Of a DNA stretch of 33,663 nucleotides, positions 7,838-15,450 are shown in pieces. Made by a program: the position numbers and the translations under genes. Within the stretch, counting starts at the first letter, position 1; each line of letters opens with the position of its first letter. This stretch comes from Lachnospiraceae bacterium (GTDB taxonomy: Bacteria > Bacillota > Clostridia > Lachnospirales > Lachnospiraceae), in NCBI GenBank assembly GCA_014804185.1, contig JAAVAG010000109.1:1-33663 (forward strand), given 5' to 3'. The notes beneath the pieces are model-generated. The model saw only the letters and a program-made list of their open reading frames with translations. It did no database searches and was not told the DNA's origin.

Positions 7838-8557
7838 ATGGATGAGAAGATTTTACAACTGAAGAAAATCGTGGAGGAGAGCGACAATATTGTGTTTTTC
7901 GGAGGCGCAGGTGTCTCCACGGAGAGCGGCATACCGGATTTCAGGAGCGTGGACGGACTGTACAATCAGCAATATGACTATCCTCCCGAGACAATTTTGA
8001 GTCATACGTTTTACATGCGCCATACGGAGGAATTTTACCGGTTTTACCGCAACAAAATGCTCTTTCCAGGCGCCAGGCCCGGCAAGGCGCACCGAAAGCT
8101 GGCACAGCTGGAGGCGGAGGGGAAGCTGAAAGCGGTAATCACTCAGAATATTGACGGCCTGCATCAGGCGGCGGGCAGCAAAAACGTACTGGAACTTCAC
8201 GGGTCCGTCCTGCGCAACTACTGCGAGAAATGCCATGCGTTTTATGATCTGCAGTACATAATAAATACGAAGGGCGTACCGGTCTGTTCCAAATGCGGCG
8301 GACGCGTTAAGCCGGATGTGGTGCTGTATGAGGAGGGACTGGACGGCGGCATCATGACCCGGGCAGTACAGGCGATCCAGAGGGCAAAAACGCTTATTAT
8401 AGGAGGAACTTCGCTTGCCGTGTATCCTGCGGCGGGACTCATTGACTATTTTGAAGGGCAGCATCTGATCCTGATCAACAAGTCCTCCACGCCCAGAGAC
8501 CACATTGCGGATCTGGTGATACAGGAGAGCATCGGCGAGGTGTTGGACAGTATCTGA
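7838..8557 (+). CDS. cobB: Sir2-family NAD-dependent protein deacylase (sirtuin)
   Basis: The enzyme has 239 residues and removes acetyl or related acyl groups from lysines using NAD, giving nicotinamide and O-acyl-ADP-ribose. The NAD-binding opening is FFGGAGVSTESGIPDFRS; TQNIDGLH follows, then the catalytic His in LELHGS (H121). Four zinc cysteines are present as C129-x2-C132 and C150-x2-C153. GGTSLAVYPAAGLI and LILINKS are the closing Rossmann motifs. I chose the ATG at 7838 because GGGGGAGGG lies seven bases upstream; an in-frame ATG at 7811 precedes that site. Bacterial class U or M sirtuins have this length. The substrates are unknown, and the downstream DUF951 gene is probably in the same transcript. 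Confidence 0.94.
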   Translation: MDEKILQLKKIVEESDNIVFFGGAGVSTESGIPDFRSVDGLYNQQYDYPPETILSHTFYMRHTEEFYRFYRNKMLFPGARPGKAHRKLAQLEAEGKLKAVITQNIDGLHQAAGSKNVLELHGSVLRNYCEKCHAFYDLQYIINTKGVPVCSKCGGRVKPDVVLYEEGLDGGIMTRAVQAIQRAKTLIIGGTSLAVYPAAGLIDYFEGQHLILINKSSTPRDHIADLVIQESIGEVLDSI

Positions 8558-8592
8558 GCAGGCGGCAGGCGCGGCGGAAAGGGAGAGTGGAG

Positions 8593-8769
8593 ATGGAGAT
8601 TGGGGTGGGCAGTATCATAAAGCTGAAAAAGCAGCATCCCTGTGGGAGCCATGAGTGGGAGGTGCTCCGCGTGGGCGCGGACTTCAGGCTCAGGTGCAGA
8701 GGATGCGGGCATCAGATTATGATCGCCAGAAAGCTGGTGGAAAAAAATCTGAGAGAGATTGTTTCCTGA
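8593..8769 (+). CDS. DUF951 small protein
   Basis: The protein has 58 residues and belongs to DUF951, a family common in Firmicutes and often found just upstream of rpsF or near replication/ribosomal genes. Seen here are VGSIIKLKKQHPCGSHEW, VLRVGADFRLRC and RGCGHQIMIAR, which are the family blocks; three cysteines with nearby histidines suggest metal binding or a small beta-barrel fold. I chose the ATG at 8593 (GGGAGAG about six bases upstream) over the in-frame GTG at 8587, which sits within that ribosome binding site. The gap to the sirtuin gene is only 35 bases. The function is not known. Confidence 0.85.
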   Translation: MEIGVGSIIKLKKQHPCGSHEWEVLRVGADFRLRCRGCGHQIMIARKLVEKNLREIVS

Positions 8770-8784
8770 ATATTCACAAAATAC

Positions 8785-8813
8785 TTGAAAATTTATGGAT
8801 TATGTGGTATCAT
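8785..8813 (+). promoter_or_regulatory. Sigma-A promoter of the rpsF-ssb-rpsR operon
   Basis: TTGAAA (8785-8790), a 17-base spacer and TATCAT (8808-8813) give a near-consensus housekeeping promoter. It lies about 70 bases upstream of rpsF and leaves a leader of roughly 63 bases. Confidence 0.8.
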
Positions 8814-8837
8814 AATTCACCGTGATATATTTTCCTT

Positions 8838-8856
8838 GCTCCTGAAAAGCAGGGGC
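8838..8856 (+). promoter_or_regulatory. Leader hairpin upstream of rpsF, possible S6:S18 autoregulatory element
   Basis: GCTCCTG (8838-8844) pairs with CAGGGGC (8850-8856) around a five-base loop in the rpsF leader, just upstream of the AGGAGG site. Many bacteria carry an mRNA structure here that binds the S6:S18 complex and represses translation. I can see the hairpin and its place, but I have not shown that the conserved CCG-containing bulge of that RNA family is present. Confidence 0.4.
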
Positions 8857-8883
8857 CAGAGACCAGAAGGAGGTAAATGAAGC

Positions 8884-9174
8884 ATGAACAAGTATGAATT
8901 AGCCGTTGTTGTGAATGCTAAGATCGAAGACGATGAGAGAGCGGCAGTTGTGGACAGATGCAAGGCTCTGATCGAGAGATTCGGCGGAACGATCACGAAC
9001 GTTGATGAATGGGGTAAGAAGAGGCTTGCTTACGAGATTCAGAAGATGAGAGAAGCGTTCTACTATTTCATTCAGTTCGATGCTGACAGCAGCGCGCCGG
9101 CCGAGATCGAAAGCCGCGTCCGCATTATGGACAATGTTGTCAGATACTTAGTAGTGAAACAGAACGAGGCATAG
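8884..9174 (+). CDS. rpsF: 30S ribosomal protein bS6
   Basis: The protein has 96 residues, the normal length for bS6, which binds 16S rRNA in the platform of the small subunit as a heterodimer with bS18. The family strands and helices are clear: NKYELAVVVNAKIEDDERA, IERFGGTITNVDEWGKKRLAYEIQKMREAFYY (WGKRLAY-type motif), and RIMDNVVRYLVVK at the end. AGGAGG lies about ten bases upstream of the ATG. It is the first gene of the rpsF-ssb-rpsR operon, with its own sigma-A promoter and a leader hairpin. Confidence 0.97.
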   Translation: MNKYELAVVVNAKIEDDERAAVVDRCKALIERFGGTITNVDEWGKKRLAYEIQKMREAFYYFIQFDADSSAPAEIESRVRIMDNVVRYLVVKQNEA

Positions 9175-9221
9175 TATATGCCGGATGAAGCTATCTGGCT
9201 GTACAGAAAGTGAGATAGATA

Positions 9222-9674
9222 ATGAATAAAGTTATTCTTATGGGACGTTTGACCAGGGATCCCGAGGTGAGATATTCACAGGGGGAAAATGCATTGGCTA
9301 TCGCCAGGTACACGCTTGCCGTGGACCGGAGAAATTTCCGAAACAGCGGAGATGAGAATACAGCGGATTTTATTCCCTGTGTGGCATTTGGCAAGTCGGG
9401 CGAATTTGCGGAAAAGTATTTTCATAAAGGGACCAAACTGGTTGTTTCCGGACGCATCCAGACCGGCAGTTACACCAACAAGGACGGTGTGAAAGTCTAC
9501 ACCACGGAAGTGATTGTGGACGACCAGGAGTTTGCAGAGAGCAAGAATGCTTCCTCCTCGGGCGAGGGGAACTATTCAGGCACAGGCAGCTACCGCAGGC
9601 CGGAGCCTTCCGGAGCGGTAGACGGATTTATGAACATTCCGGACGGTATTGACGAAGAACTGCCGTTTAACTGA
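9222..9674 (+). CDS. ssb: Single-stranded DNA-binding protein
   Basis: The protein has 150 residues. An OB fold covers about residues 1-108, with typical blocks MNKVILMGRLTRDPEVRY, YTLAVDR, DFIPCVAFGKSGEFAEKY and KGTKLVVSGRIQTGSY. A Gly/Ser-rich linker follows, and the acidic tip DEELPFN stands in for the DDDIPF-type peptide that recruits replication and repair partners. SSB coats single-stranded DNA during replication, repair and recombination. It sits between rpsF and rpsR, the standard Firmicute order. Its ribosome binding site is weak (GTGAGATAG), so translation may depend partly on flow from rpsF. Confidence 0.97.
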   Translation: MNKVILMGRLTRDPEVRYSQGENALAIARYTLAVDRRNFRNSGDENTADFIPCVAFGKSGEFAEKYFHKGTKLVVSGRIQTGSYTNKDGVKVYTTEVIVDDQEFAESKNASSSGEGNYSGTGSYRRPEPSGAVDGFMNIPDGIDEELPFN

Positions 9675-9711
9675 TTCACTTATTTTATTTTGAGAGAATG
9701 GAGGCACTGAC

Positions 9712-9975
9712 ATGGCATACAATAAAGCGGACAAAGCAGATGCGCCTATGAGAAAAAAAGGCGGCATGCGCAGAAGAAAAAAAGTTTGTGTATTTTGCGG
9801 CAAGGACAATGTCATTGACTACAAGGACACCAACAAGCTGAAAAGGTACATCTCCGAGAGAGGCAAGATCCTTCCCAGGAGAATCACAGGAAACTGTGCA
9901 AAGCATCAGAGAGCGCTGACGGTTGCGATCAAGCGCGCGCGCCACATTGCGCTGATGCCTTACGTACAGGACTGA
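9712..9975 (+). CDS. rpsR: 30S ribosomal protein bS18 (cysteine-bearing form)
   Basis: The protein has 87 residues; bS18 pairs with bS6 on the small-subunit platform. The core IDYKDTNKLKRYISERGKILPRRITG is unmistakable. It keeps C-x2-C (VCVFCGK) and a later C-x2-H (GNCAKHQ), that is, the zinc-ligand-bearing C+ form of bS18. The N-terminus is short and very basic. ATGGAGG precedes the start. A strong terminator follows 21 bases after the stop, closing the rpsF operon; in many relatives gdpP-rplI-dnaB would lie nearby, but here they are about 20 kb away. Confidence 0.97.
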   Translation: MAYNKADKADAPMRKKGGMRRRKKVCVFCGKDNVIDYKDTNKLKRYISERGKILPRRITGNCAKHQRALTVAIKRARHIALMPYVQD

Positions 9976-9995
9976 ATCTGAACCATAAATACAAT

Positions 9996-10026
9996 GAAAC
10001 CCGGCTTGCCAGGCAAGCCGGGTTTT
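9996..10026 (+). terminator. Rho-independent terminator after rpsR
   Basis: ACCCGGCTTGCC and GGCAAGCCGGGT form a long perfect inverted repeat (9997-10023 including flanking A/T pairs) followed by TTTT. It is strong and ends the ribosomal operon. Confidence 0.93.
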
Positions 10027-10080
10027 ATAAGTTGCGTGTGAAAAAACAAATACGATGCTTTGAGAAAAGGAGAGAAAATT

Positions 10081-11859
10081 ATGGAAGATTTAACCGGGGT
10101 GCAATACTGTTGGAACCTGCGGGAAATGTATCCGGAAGATCAGCAGTGGAAAGAAGAAATGGAACAGGCGGTTGCAATGGCAAAGGCGCTGGCGGCGCGG
10201 AAAGGCTCTGCTGCCGGGGACGCGGAGGCGCTGCTTAAGACGGCCCGTCAGTATGAGGCGCTGCACAAAAGCCTGTCCCGGCTGTCTGTGTTTGCCCACA
10301 GCAACTTTGACCAGGATATGTCTGACGCGGCGGCGAAGGAACTTTATGAACTTGCCTCCAACCGGTATACGGAGATCGGGGAGTCGCTGTCATTTCTGGC
10401 GCCGGAACTGATGGCGTATTCGATGGAGGATTTTCTCCGGTACGCGCAGCAGCAGCCGGAACTGAAACTGTATCAGCATTTTGCCGAGGATTTTTTTGAG
10501 CGTAAGGCTCATGTACTTTCCGACGAGATGGAAGGGCTGATGGTGCGGATGAACAATCTGGGCGGCTCTTTCCGCAAGGTGTTCAATGATCTTACAGTAA
10601 ATGACATGGAATTTCCGGAGGTGAAAACGCCGGAGGGAGAGACTTATAAAGCGGATGAAACTCATTATCGCCAGGCGCTCTCCCATTCGGACCAGAGTTT
10701 CAGAAAAACCTATTATGAGGGACTGCTGGGGACTTACCGGAAGCATATCAACACATTGAGTTCGATTTATTATGGATCGGTAAAAAATGACGTTTACAGC
10801 GCAAAGAGCCGGAACTATTCCTCCGCACGGGAAAGTTCACTGGCGGCAAATCATATTCCGGAGGAGGTATATGACAACCTGATTTCCACCGTCCGGGCAA
10901 ACACCGCACCGCTGCAGGAATATGTGGCTCTGCGGAAAGAAAAGCTGGGGCTGGAGGAGTTATATTTCTCTGATCTCTTCGTGCCCCTGGTGGAGGAAAC
11001 TGACCGCCGTTACAGCTTTGAGGAGGCCTGTGACCTGGTGAAAAAGGCCGTGGCGCCTTTGGGCGAAGATTATGTACAGGTGCTGGAGCGGGCGATGAAA
11101 GAACGGTGGATCGATGTGGCGCCCAGGGAGAACAAGGTCTCGGGCGCTTACTGTACCGGTGCATACGGACATCATCCCTATGTGCTGCTGAATTTTACCG
11201 GTACTCTGGACGATGTGTTCACTCTGGCCCATGAACTCGGCCATGCAATGCACAGCTACTACAGCAATCAGAGTCAGCCCTTTATTTATGCGGGTTACAG
11301 TATTTTCTGCGCCGAGGTGGCTTCTACCCTGAATGAGCAGCTGCTCAGCGAGTATCTGTACAACCATACGGCCTCACGGCAGGAAAAGGCGCTGCTGCTC
11401 TCCAAGCGGCTGGATGATATCCGCTCTACTTTCTACCGCCAGACGATGTTTGCGGACTTTGAGCATCAGACGCACAGATGGGTGGAGGCGGGAAGTCCCC
11501 TGCTGCCGAAAAAGCTGTGCCGGCTGCACAGGGAATTAAACGAGTTATACTATGGCAGCGCTCTGCATGTAGACGATATCCTCTCCTGCGAGTGGGCCAG
11601 GATTCCCCACTTCTACCGGGCATTTTATATGTACCAGTATGCCACCGGCATTTCGGCATCCATGAGTATCGCAAAAAGGATTATTGCGGAGGGCGCCCCG
11701 GCCGTAGCCGATTACCGGCGCTTCCTGGCTGCCGGCGGTTCGGATCATCCCATACAGCTGCTGCGGATTGCCGGAGTGGATATGGCAACGCCAAAGCCGG
11801 TGCTGGATACAGTTTCTGTCTTTGCTGATACGTTGAAGGAACTCAGGACTCTGCTGTAA
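10081..11859 (+). CDS. pepF: Oligoendopeptidase F (M3B family zinc peptidase)
   Basis: The enzyme has 592 residues, close to the ~600 usual for PepF, a cytoplasmic zinc endopeptidase that cleaves short oligopeptides. The zinc site is H384-E-L-G-H388 in FTLAHELGHAMHSYY, with the third ligand probably E412 in FCAEVASTLNE. N-terminal helical domains precede it, and the C-terminal YQYATGISASMSIAKRI block is also typical. I chose the ATG at 10081 because AAGGAGAG lies just upstream; an in-frame ATG at 10060 lies before that site. No signal peptide is seen. It is a single-gene unit between the rpsR terminator and the convergent LacI gene, and it has no evident link to the sugar genes. Confidence 0.95.
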   Translation: MEDLTGVQYCWNLREMYPEDQQWKEEMEQAVAMAKALAARKGSAAGDAEALLKTARQYEALHKSLSRLSVFAHSNFDQDMSDAAAKELYELASNRYTEIGESLSFLAPELMAYSMEDFLRYAQQQPELKLYQHFAEDFFERKAHVLSDEMEGLMVRMNNLGGSFRKVFNDLTVNDMEFPEVKTPEGETYKADETHYRQALSHSDQSFRKTYYEGLLGTYRKHINTLSSIYYGSVKNDVYSAKSRNYSSARESSLAANHIPEEVYDNLISTVRANTAPLQEYVALRKEKLGLEELYFSDLFVPLVEETDRRYSFEEACDLVKKAVAPLGEDYVQVLERAMKERWIDVAPRENKVSGAYCTGAYGHHPYVLLNFTGTLDDVFTLAHELGHAMHSYYSNQSQPFIYAGYSIFCAEVASTLNEQLLSEYLYNHTASRQEKALLLSKRLDDIRSTFYRQTMFADFEHQTHRWVEAGSPLLPKKLCRLHRELNELYYGSALHVDDILSCEWARIPHFYRAFYMYQYATGISASMSIAKRIIAEGAPAVADYRRFLAAGGSDHPIQLLRIAGVDMATPKPVLDTVSVFADTLKELRTLL

Positions 11860-11892
11860 TAGTGATGCAGGGATCCGAAAAGGAATATAAAA

Positions 11893-11917
11893 ACACCACC
11901 TGCTACGCAGGTGGTGT
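11893..11917 (-). terminator. Terminator of the LacI-family gene in the convergent gap
   Basis: ACACCACCTGC (11893-11903) and GCAGGTGGTGT (11907-11917) form a perfect 11-bp stem with a TAC loop. Read on the minus strand the stem is followed by TTTTTATA, so it is a proper terminator for the leftward regulator. On the plus strand no T-run follows, so for pepF it is at best a pause or blocking hairpin. Confidence 0.85.
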
Positions 11918-11926
11918 GACAACCGA

Positions 11927-12976
11927 TTATTTTACAGGTCCCGTAGAGCCACGCACCACCAGCTGTGATTCGATCAGCTGCAGGGCGGGCAGGCCGGTAT
12001 CCCCATGCGCGTTTACCGCGGCCGCCACCAGTTTCTCCGCGAAAGCTTCATAGTGGTAGTCCACACTGGTCAGTCTGGGGTTGGTCATATTGCAGATGTC
12101 GGTATTGTCAAAACCGACCACGGAAATATCCTCCGGCACGCGCAGCCCGTGTTCCAGAATACAGTTCATGGCCCCGACAGCGGCATAGTCGTTGATTCCG
12201 ATGACCGCGGTGGGAACGCTGCCGGCGGCGAAAAGTTCGTTCATCCGCAGATATCCCGTCTCATAGTCATATCCGCCATAGGTCTCGCAGAATTCTTTCC
12301 GATAGGGAATCTGATACCTGGACAGAAGCTGTTTGTAGCGCTGGCGTTTTTCGAAAGATGCCGCCACGTGATCATAACCTCCCAGAATGGCGATCTCGGT
12401 GTGCCCCAGAGAGATCAGGTGCTCCATGATCAGATCCATGGTCTGGATGGCATTGATCTGAACCCGGGAGCAGGAGGTGCCGTCCAGCTTGCCTGCCAGG
12501 ATGACAGGGACAAAATTGGAGACCTGATTCACTTTCTCCACAAAAACCGTATTGGAATTAAGATCGTCCACACGGCCGCCCACCAGAATAACGGCGTCCA
12601 CCCGCTGTTCCTCCATCAGGGAAAGCTGCTCCATCTCGTTTTCCAGCAGTCCCAGAGAGTTCTCCAGCAAAAGGGAATAGCCGTACTTCCTGGCGGCCTG
12701 TTCACAGGCCACAAACAGACCGGCGTAATAGGGGTTGCGCACATCGGCCATGATGATGCCGATCACCTGGCGCTTTGTCTCCGACAGTCCCTTTGCCAGC
12801 GCGTTGGGGCGGAAACTGTATTTATCAATAATATTCTGTACCAGTTCTCTCTTGTCCTTGCGGACGCCGGGCGCGTTTGTCAGTACTCGCGACACCGTGG
12901 AGGCGGACACTCCGGCTTCTTTGGCGATATCATAGATCGTGATTTTTCTCTCTTCAGAAAAGCGTAATGCATCCAT
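11927..12976 (-). CDS. LacI-family transcriptional regulator
   Basis: The protein has 349 residues. The N-terminal helix-turn-helix (about residues 13-33, TIYDIAKEAGVSASTVSRVL) and the hinge region (NALAKGLSETKR) match the LacI/GalR family. The rest is a periplasmic-binding-protein-like effector domain: VIGIIMADVRNPYYAGL, AILGGYD, AVIGINDYAAVGAM and VVGFDNTDICNMTNPRLTSV. I chose the ATG at 12976 because AGAGGA precedes it at a good distance; the longer upstream reading frame is hydrophobic, low-complexity and overlaps the promoter. It is divergent from the sugar operon, whose start site overlaps a LacI-type operator, so it is most likely the operon's repressor, released by an imported sugar. 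The effector is unknown. Confidence 0.93.
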   Translation of the reverse strand: MDALRFSEERKITIYDIAKEAGVSASTVSRVLTNAPGVRKDKRELVQNIIDKYSFRPNALAKGLSETKRQVIGIIMADVRNPYYAGLFVACEQAARKYGYSLLLENSLGLLENEMEQLSLMEEQRVDAVILVGGRVDDLNSNTVFVEKVNQVSNFVPVILAGKLDGTSCSRVQINAIQTMDLIMEHLISLGHTEIAILGGYDHVAASFEKRQRYKQLLSRYQIPYRKEFCETYGGYDYETGYLRMNELFAAGSVPTAVIGINDYAAVGAMNCILEHGLRVPEDISVVGFDNTDICNMTNPRLTSVDYHYEAFAEKLVAAAVNAHGDTGLPALQLIESQLVVRGSTGPVK

Positions 12977-13016
12977 CTTTGTTTCCTCTTGTCTGAATCT
13001 GTAAAATCCTATTTTT

Positions 13017-13044
13017 ATTATAAACAAAAAGAAATTTATTTCAA
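13017..13044 (-). promoter_or_regulatory. Sigma-A promoter of the LacI-family gene
   Basis: On the minus strand TTGAAA (13044-13039), a 16-base spacer and TATAAT (13022-13017) form a near-consensus promoter, 40 bases upstream of the regulator's ATG. The inner operator-like palindrome lies about 65 bases upstream of this -35. Confidence 0.75.
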
Positions 13045-13107
13045 TCATCAGAAAGGAAAAACATGAAAATTGTGCGAACAGTGAGGAAGATACGCTTAAG
13101 AAAACAA

Positions 13108-13121
13108 AGAAATCGGTTTCA
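13108..13121. promoter_or_regulatory. Second, weaker LacI-type operator candidate
   Basis: AGAAATCGGTTTCA is an imperfect palindrome with the central CG and the GAAA...TTTC arms of LacI/GalR-family operators. It lies between the divergent promoters, about 100 bases upstream of the sugar-operon -35, a place suited to DNA looping with the 13249 site. Confidence 0.45.
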
Positions 13122-13212
13122 GATATTTTCCTATGCGGTATATAAAATAGACAAAATTTACACATTAATCATGTTGAAAATGCCGAATGTGTGAAAAGGC
13201 ATAAAAATTGTA

Positions 13213-13241
13213 TTGACAAAAATACACGCAATTATTATTAT
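13213..13241 (+). promoter_or_regulatory. Sigma-A promoter of the sugar-uptake operon
   Basis: TTGACA (13213-13218), a 17-base spacer and TATTAT (13236-13241) form a very good housekeeping promoter. Transcription should begin near 13248-13249, on the first base of the operator palindrome, and reads into the solute-binding lipoprotein gene. Confidence 0.85.
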
Positions 13242-13248
13242 GAAAATA

Positions 13249-13262
13249 TGAAACCGGTTGCA
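13249..13262. promoter_or_regulatory. LacI-family operator over the start site of the sugar operon
   Basis: TGAAACCGGTTGCA is a near-perfect palindrome (one mismatched pair, AACCGGTT core) with the central CG typical of LacI/GalR operators. It covers the predicted +1, where bound repressor would block initiation or clearance. The adjacent LacI-family gene is the obvious binder. Confidence 0.75.
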
Positions 13263-13317
13263 GAATTGATTTTATATGCAAATTGAACAACCGGAATGAA
13301 AAATAAGGAGGATAATT

Positions 13318-15402
13318 ATGAAAAAGAAAGTTTTGGCGCTTATTTTGAGTGCGGTCATGGCTTTTTCACTGGCAGCCTGCGGTGACGATACGCCGGATAC
13401 TCCGAACACACCGAGTGATTCGACGCCCACCAGCGAGCAGCCCAGCGACAGCACTCCTGAGAGTGATACCCCTTCCGGAGAGCCGGTAGTGATCCGCTAC
13501 GGCACACACTGGGTACCTGAACTGGATCCCAACCACACGGACGAGGTGACCGGGGAGTACACCATGAACGAGACCAACAGACAGGCTGCTCTGACGGCAC
13601 TGCAGGCGGTCAAAGATACATATAATGTAGAATTTGAGTTTCTGCAGTATCCTGTAGATGTGCAGTCGGATCTGATGACCAGCGTGCTGGCTGGCGATCC
13701 TATCTGTGATCTGGCGCTTCTGTGGGGCGGTGTGGAGCCCACCATTCTGTCACAGAACGTGCTGCAGGATCTGAGTCCATATACGAACCTGTTTGAGGAT
13801 GAGGAAGCAGCCTGGATGCTGAAAGATTCCCTGTTCGGCGGATACTACCTGCTGAACAATGAGTTTGGAATGACCTCTTTCCCGCTGATCGTTAATATGA
13901 CCATGCTGGAAGCGGTGGATTCCCTGAAAGATGAAAACGGCAAGACTATCTACCCTACGGATCTGTTTGAAAAGGGTGAGTGGACCTGGAGCAATTTCAA
14001 GGATTATCTGCAGAAAGTTCAGGCGTACTACGCAAATGTGGATGGCCCGGACGGAGCGGTATATGATTATGTGCAGGCTTATGAAACCGATTTCCGCTAT
14101 GCGGGTCTGGCTGCCGTACATGCAAACGGCGGAGCGATCTTCGCCGGCAGTGTTTCCGCCGATTCCGATGAGGCCATTGAGGCGGTGAACTTTATCAAAG
14201 AATTGATGGACGCTAACCTGCTGACCAACTGCGGACTGTATGACAACGGCTATGTGCCCGAGTGGTGCCGCGGCGGCGATGACTTCAGACGCGGAGCCAC
14301 CGTGTTTACCGACGCTCCCGGATGGAATGTCGCATGGTATGCGGACGGATGCGCAGAGCGGGGTGAGAGCATCGGCATTATTCCCTGGCCTATGCCGGAC
14401 GATGCGACCCTGGACAGCGATACTTATATGCAGAGCACCAACGGCGGCAACAGTGTAGCCGTTCTGAAAGGCGTCAGCCCGGAGAAGACAGAACTTGCCC
14501 TGAAGTCCTATATTCTCTACTGGCAGACTTATTACAAGGCTTTGGCAGGGGTGGACAGCGTGGCGGATTATCAGGCGGCTGCGGCGCTGTCCGATGTGGC
14601 CAATTACGGTGTGGATCTCTACAATGAAAATTACGGCGATGCGCTGATTGACTGCTATACTTTCATTCAGGGACATATCAACACCAACTATGCTAACCTG
14701 ATGGGATTGTGGGAGGACGGCAGCAACCACAATCAGTGGACAGAGATCCTGGGCAAATCCCTGATGGGCGTAGAGGGCATGAGTTCCTACGATGTGGCCA
14801 TCAAGGCAAACCTGTCTAACCTGACCAACAAGACGGATGAGATCGCTGCAATCCTGAAGACGGAGGGCGTTAATGATAACCAGGCTCCCAGCGTGACCAA
14901 AGAGAATGCGGTTCTCGCCGCGGGAACGGATGCTTCCAGTGTGGACTGGACACAGTACTTTACCGCAGAGGACGGCGTGGACGGCGTGATCAATGTTACG
15001 GCGGACAATATCACGGTCAGCGATGATCTGGATCTGAGCACACCGGGACTTTACGAGAAAGCTGTGGCTGTCAAGGTTTCTGACAAGTCTGATAATGAAA
15101 AAGAAGAGAAGATCAATGTGACGGTATATGATCCGGACAACACCGAGGCTCCCACTGTTGCGGCCAAGGGGGAACTGCCTGAGATCGCGGTAAATACCGA
15201 AACCTCCGGCATTAACTGGAGCGACTATCTGGAGACCGCGGAGGATGCGGACGGACTGGACATCAAGAGCAGCGTTACGGCTGATTTGTCCGAACTGGAT
15301 ACGACCACACCGGGCGCTTACAATGTGAAGCTGACCGTGACCGACTATGCGGGCAACACCGCTGATATCACGGTGGAAGTCACAGTGGCTGCGGCGGAAT
15401 AA
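13318..15402 (+). CDS. Sugar ABC transporter solute-binding lipoprotein with tandem C-terminal Ig-like repeats
   Basis: The protein has 694 residues. A lipoprotein signal ends in the lipobox SLAAC with the lipidated Cys at position 21, followed by a Thr/Ser/Pro/Asp-rich spacer to about residue 58, so it is anchored on the outer face of the membrane. Residues ~60-515 form an extracellular solute-binding domain (for example DLALLWGGVEPTILSQN, PTDLFEKGEWTWSNFKDYL, GGNSVAVLKGVSPEKTELA). The last ~175 residues hold two tandem beta-sandwich repeats of DUF5011/Ig-like type, each opening NxxAPTV-like and ending in a TPGxY...VTVxDxxxN pattern. AAGGAGG precedes the ATG. It is the first gene of the operon and thus probably the most expressed. 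The bound glycan is unknown, though the operon suggests galactan or arabinogalactan pieces. Confidence 0.88.
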   Translation: MKKKVLALILSAVMAFSLAACGDDTPDTPNTPSDSTPTSEQPSDSTPESDTPSGEPVVIRYGTHWVPELDPNHTDEVTGEYTMNETNRQAALTALQAVKDTYNVEFEFLQYPVDVQSDLMTSVLAGDPICDLALLWGGVEPTILSQNVLQDLSPYTNLFEDEEAAWMLKDSLFGGYYLLNNEFGMTSFPLIVNMTMLEAVDSLKDENGKTIYPTDLFEKGEWTWSNFKDYLQKVQAYYANVDGPDGAVYDYVQAYETDFRYAGLAAVHANGGAIFAGSVSADSDEAIEAVNFIKELMDANLLTNCGLYDNGYVPEWCRGGDDFRRGATVFTDAPGWNVAWYADGCAERGESIGIIPWPMPDDATLDSDTYMQSTNGGNSVAVLKGVSPEKTELALKSYILYWQTYYKALAGVDSVADYQAAAALSDVANYGVDLYNENYGDALIDCYTFIQGHINTNYANLMGLWEDGSNHNQWTEILGKSLMGVEGMSSYDVAIKANLSNLTNKTDEIAAILKTEGVNDNQAPSVTKENAVLAAGTDASSVDWTQYFTAEDGVDGVINVTADNITVSDDLDLSTPGLYEKAVAVKVSDKSDNEKEEKINVTVYDPDNTEAPTVAAKGELPEIAVNTETSGINWSDYLETAEDADGLDIKSSVTADLSELDTTTPGAYNVKLTVTDYAGNTADITVEVTVAAAE

Positions 15403-15450
15403 AACGAATAGAAATCGAGCAGATCCGGCACAAAGATACAGAGACAACAT

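Larger units (their letters stand above)
12977..13317. other. Divergent regulatory region between the LacI regulator and the sugar operon
   Basis: This 341-base A/T-rich gap holds no credible gene. It contains the lacI promoter (minus strand, 13017-13044), an inner LacI-like palindrome (13108-13121), the sugar-operon promoter (13213-13241) and a second palindrome over its start site (13249-13262). The two palindromes are centred about 141 bases apart. The rest, including the 55-base leader before the first solute-binding gene, shows nothing I recognise. Confidence 0.7.

Noticed and set aside
12977..13165. N-terminal extension of the LacI-family regulator by 63 codons
   Set aside because: The extension is hydrophobic and Phe-rich, has no family match, and would run through the regulator's own promoter; the ATG at 12976 has a good ribosome binding site and gives a normal LacI start.
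13750..15450. 566-codon minus-strand frame opposite the first solute-binding gene
   Set aside because: It is a shadow of the strongly supported plus-strand lipoprotein gene; it has no start signal and no domain.
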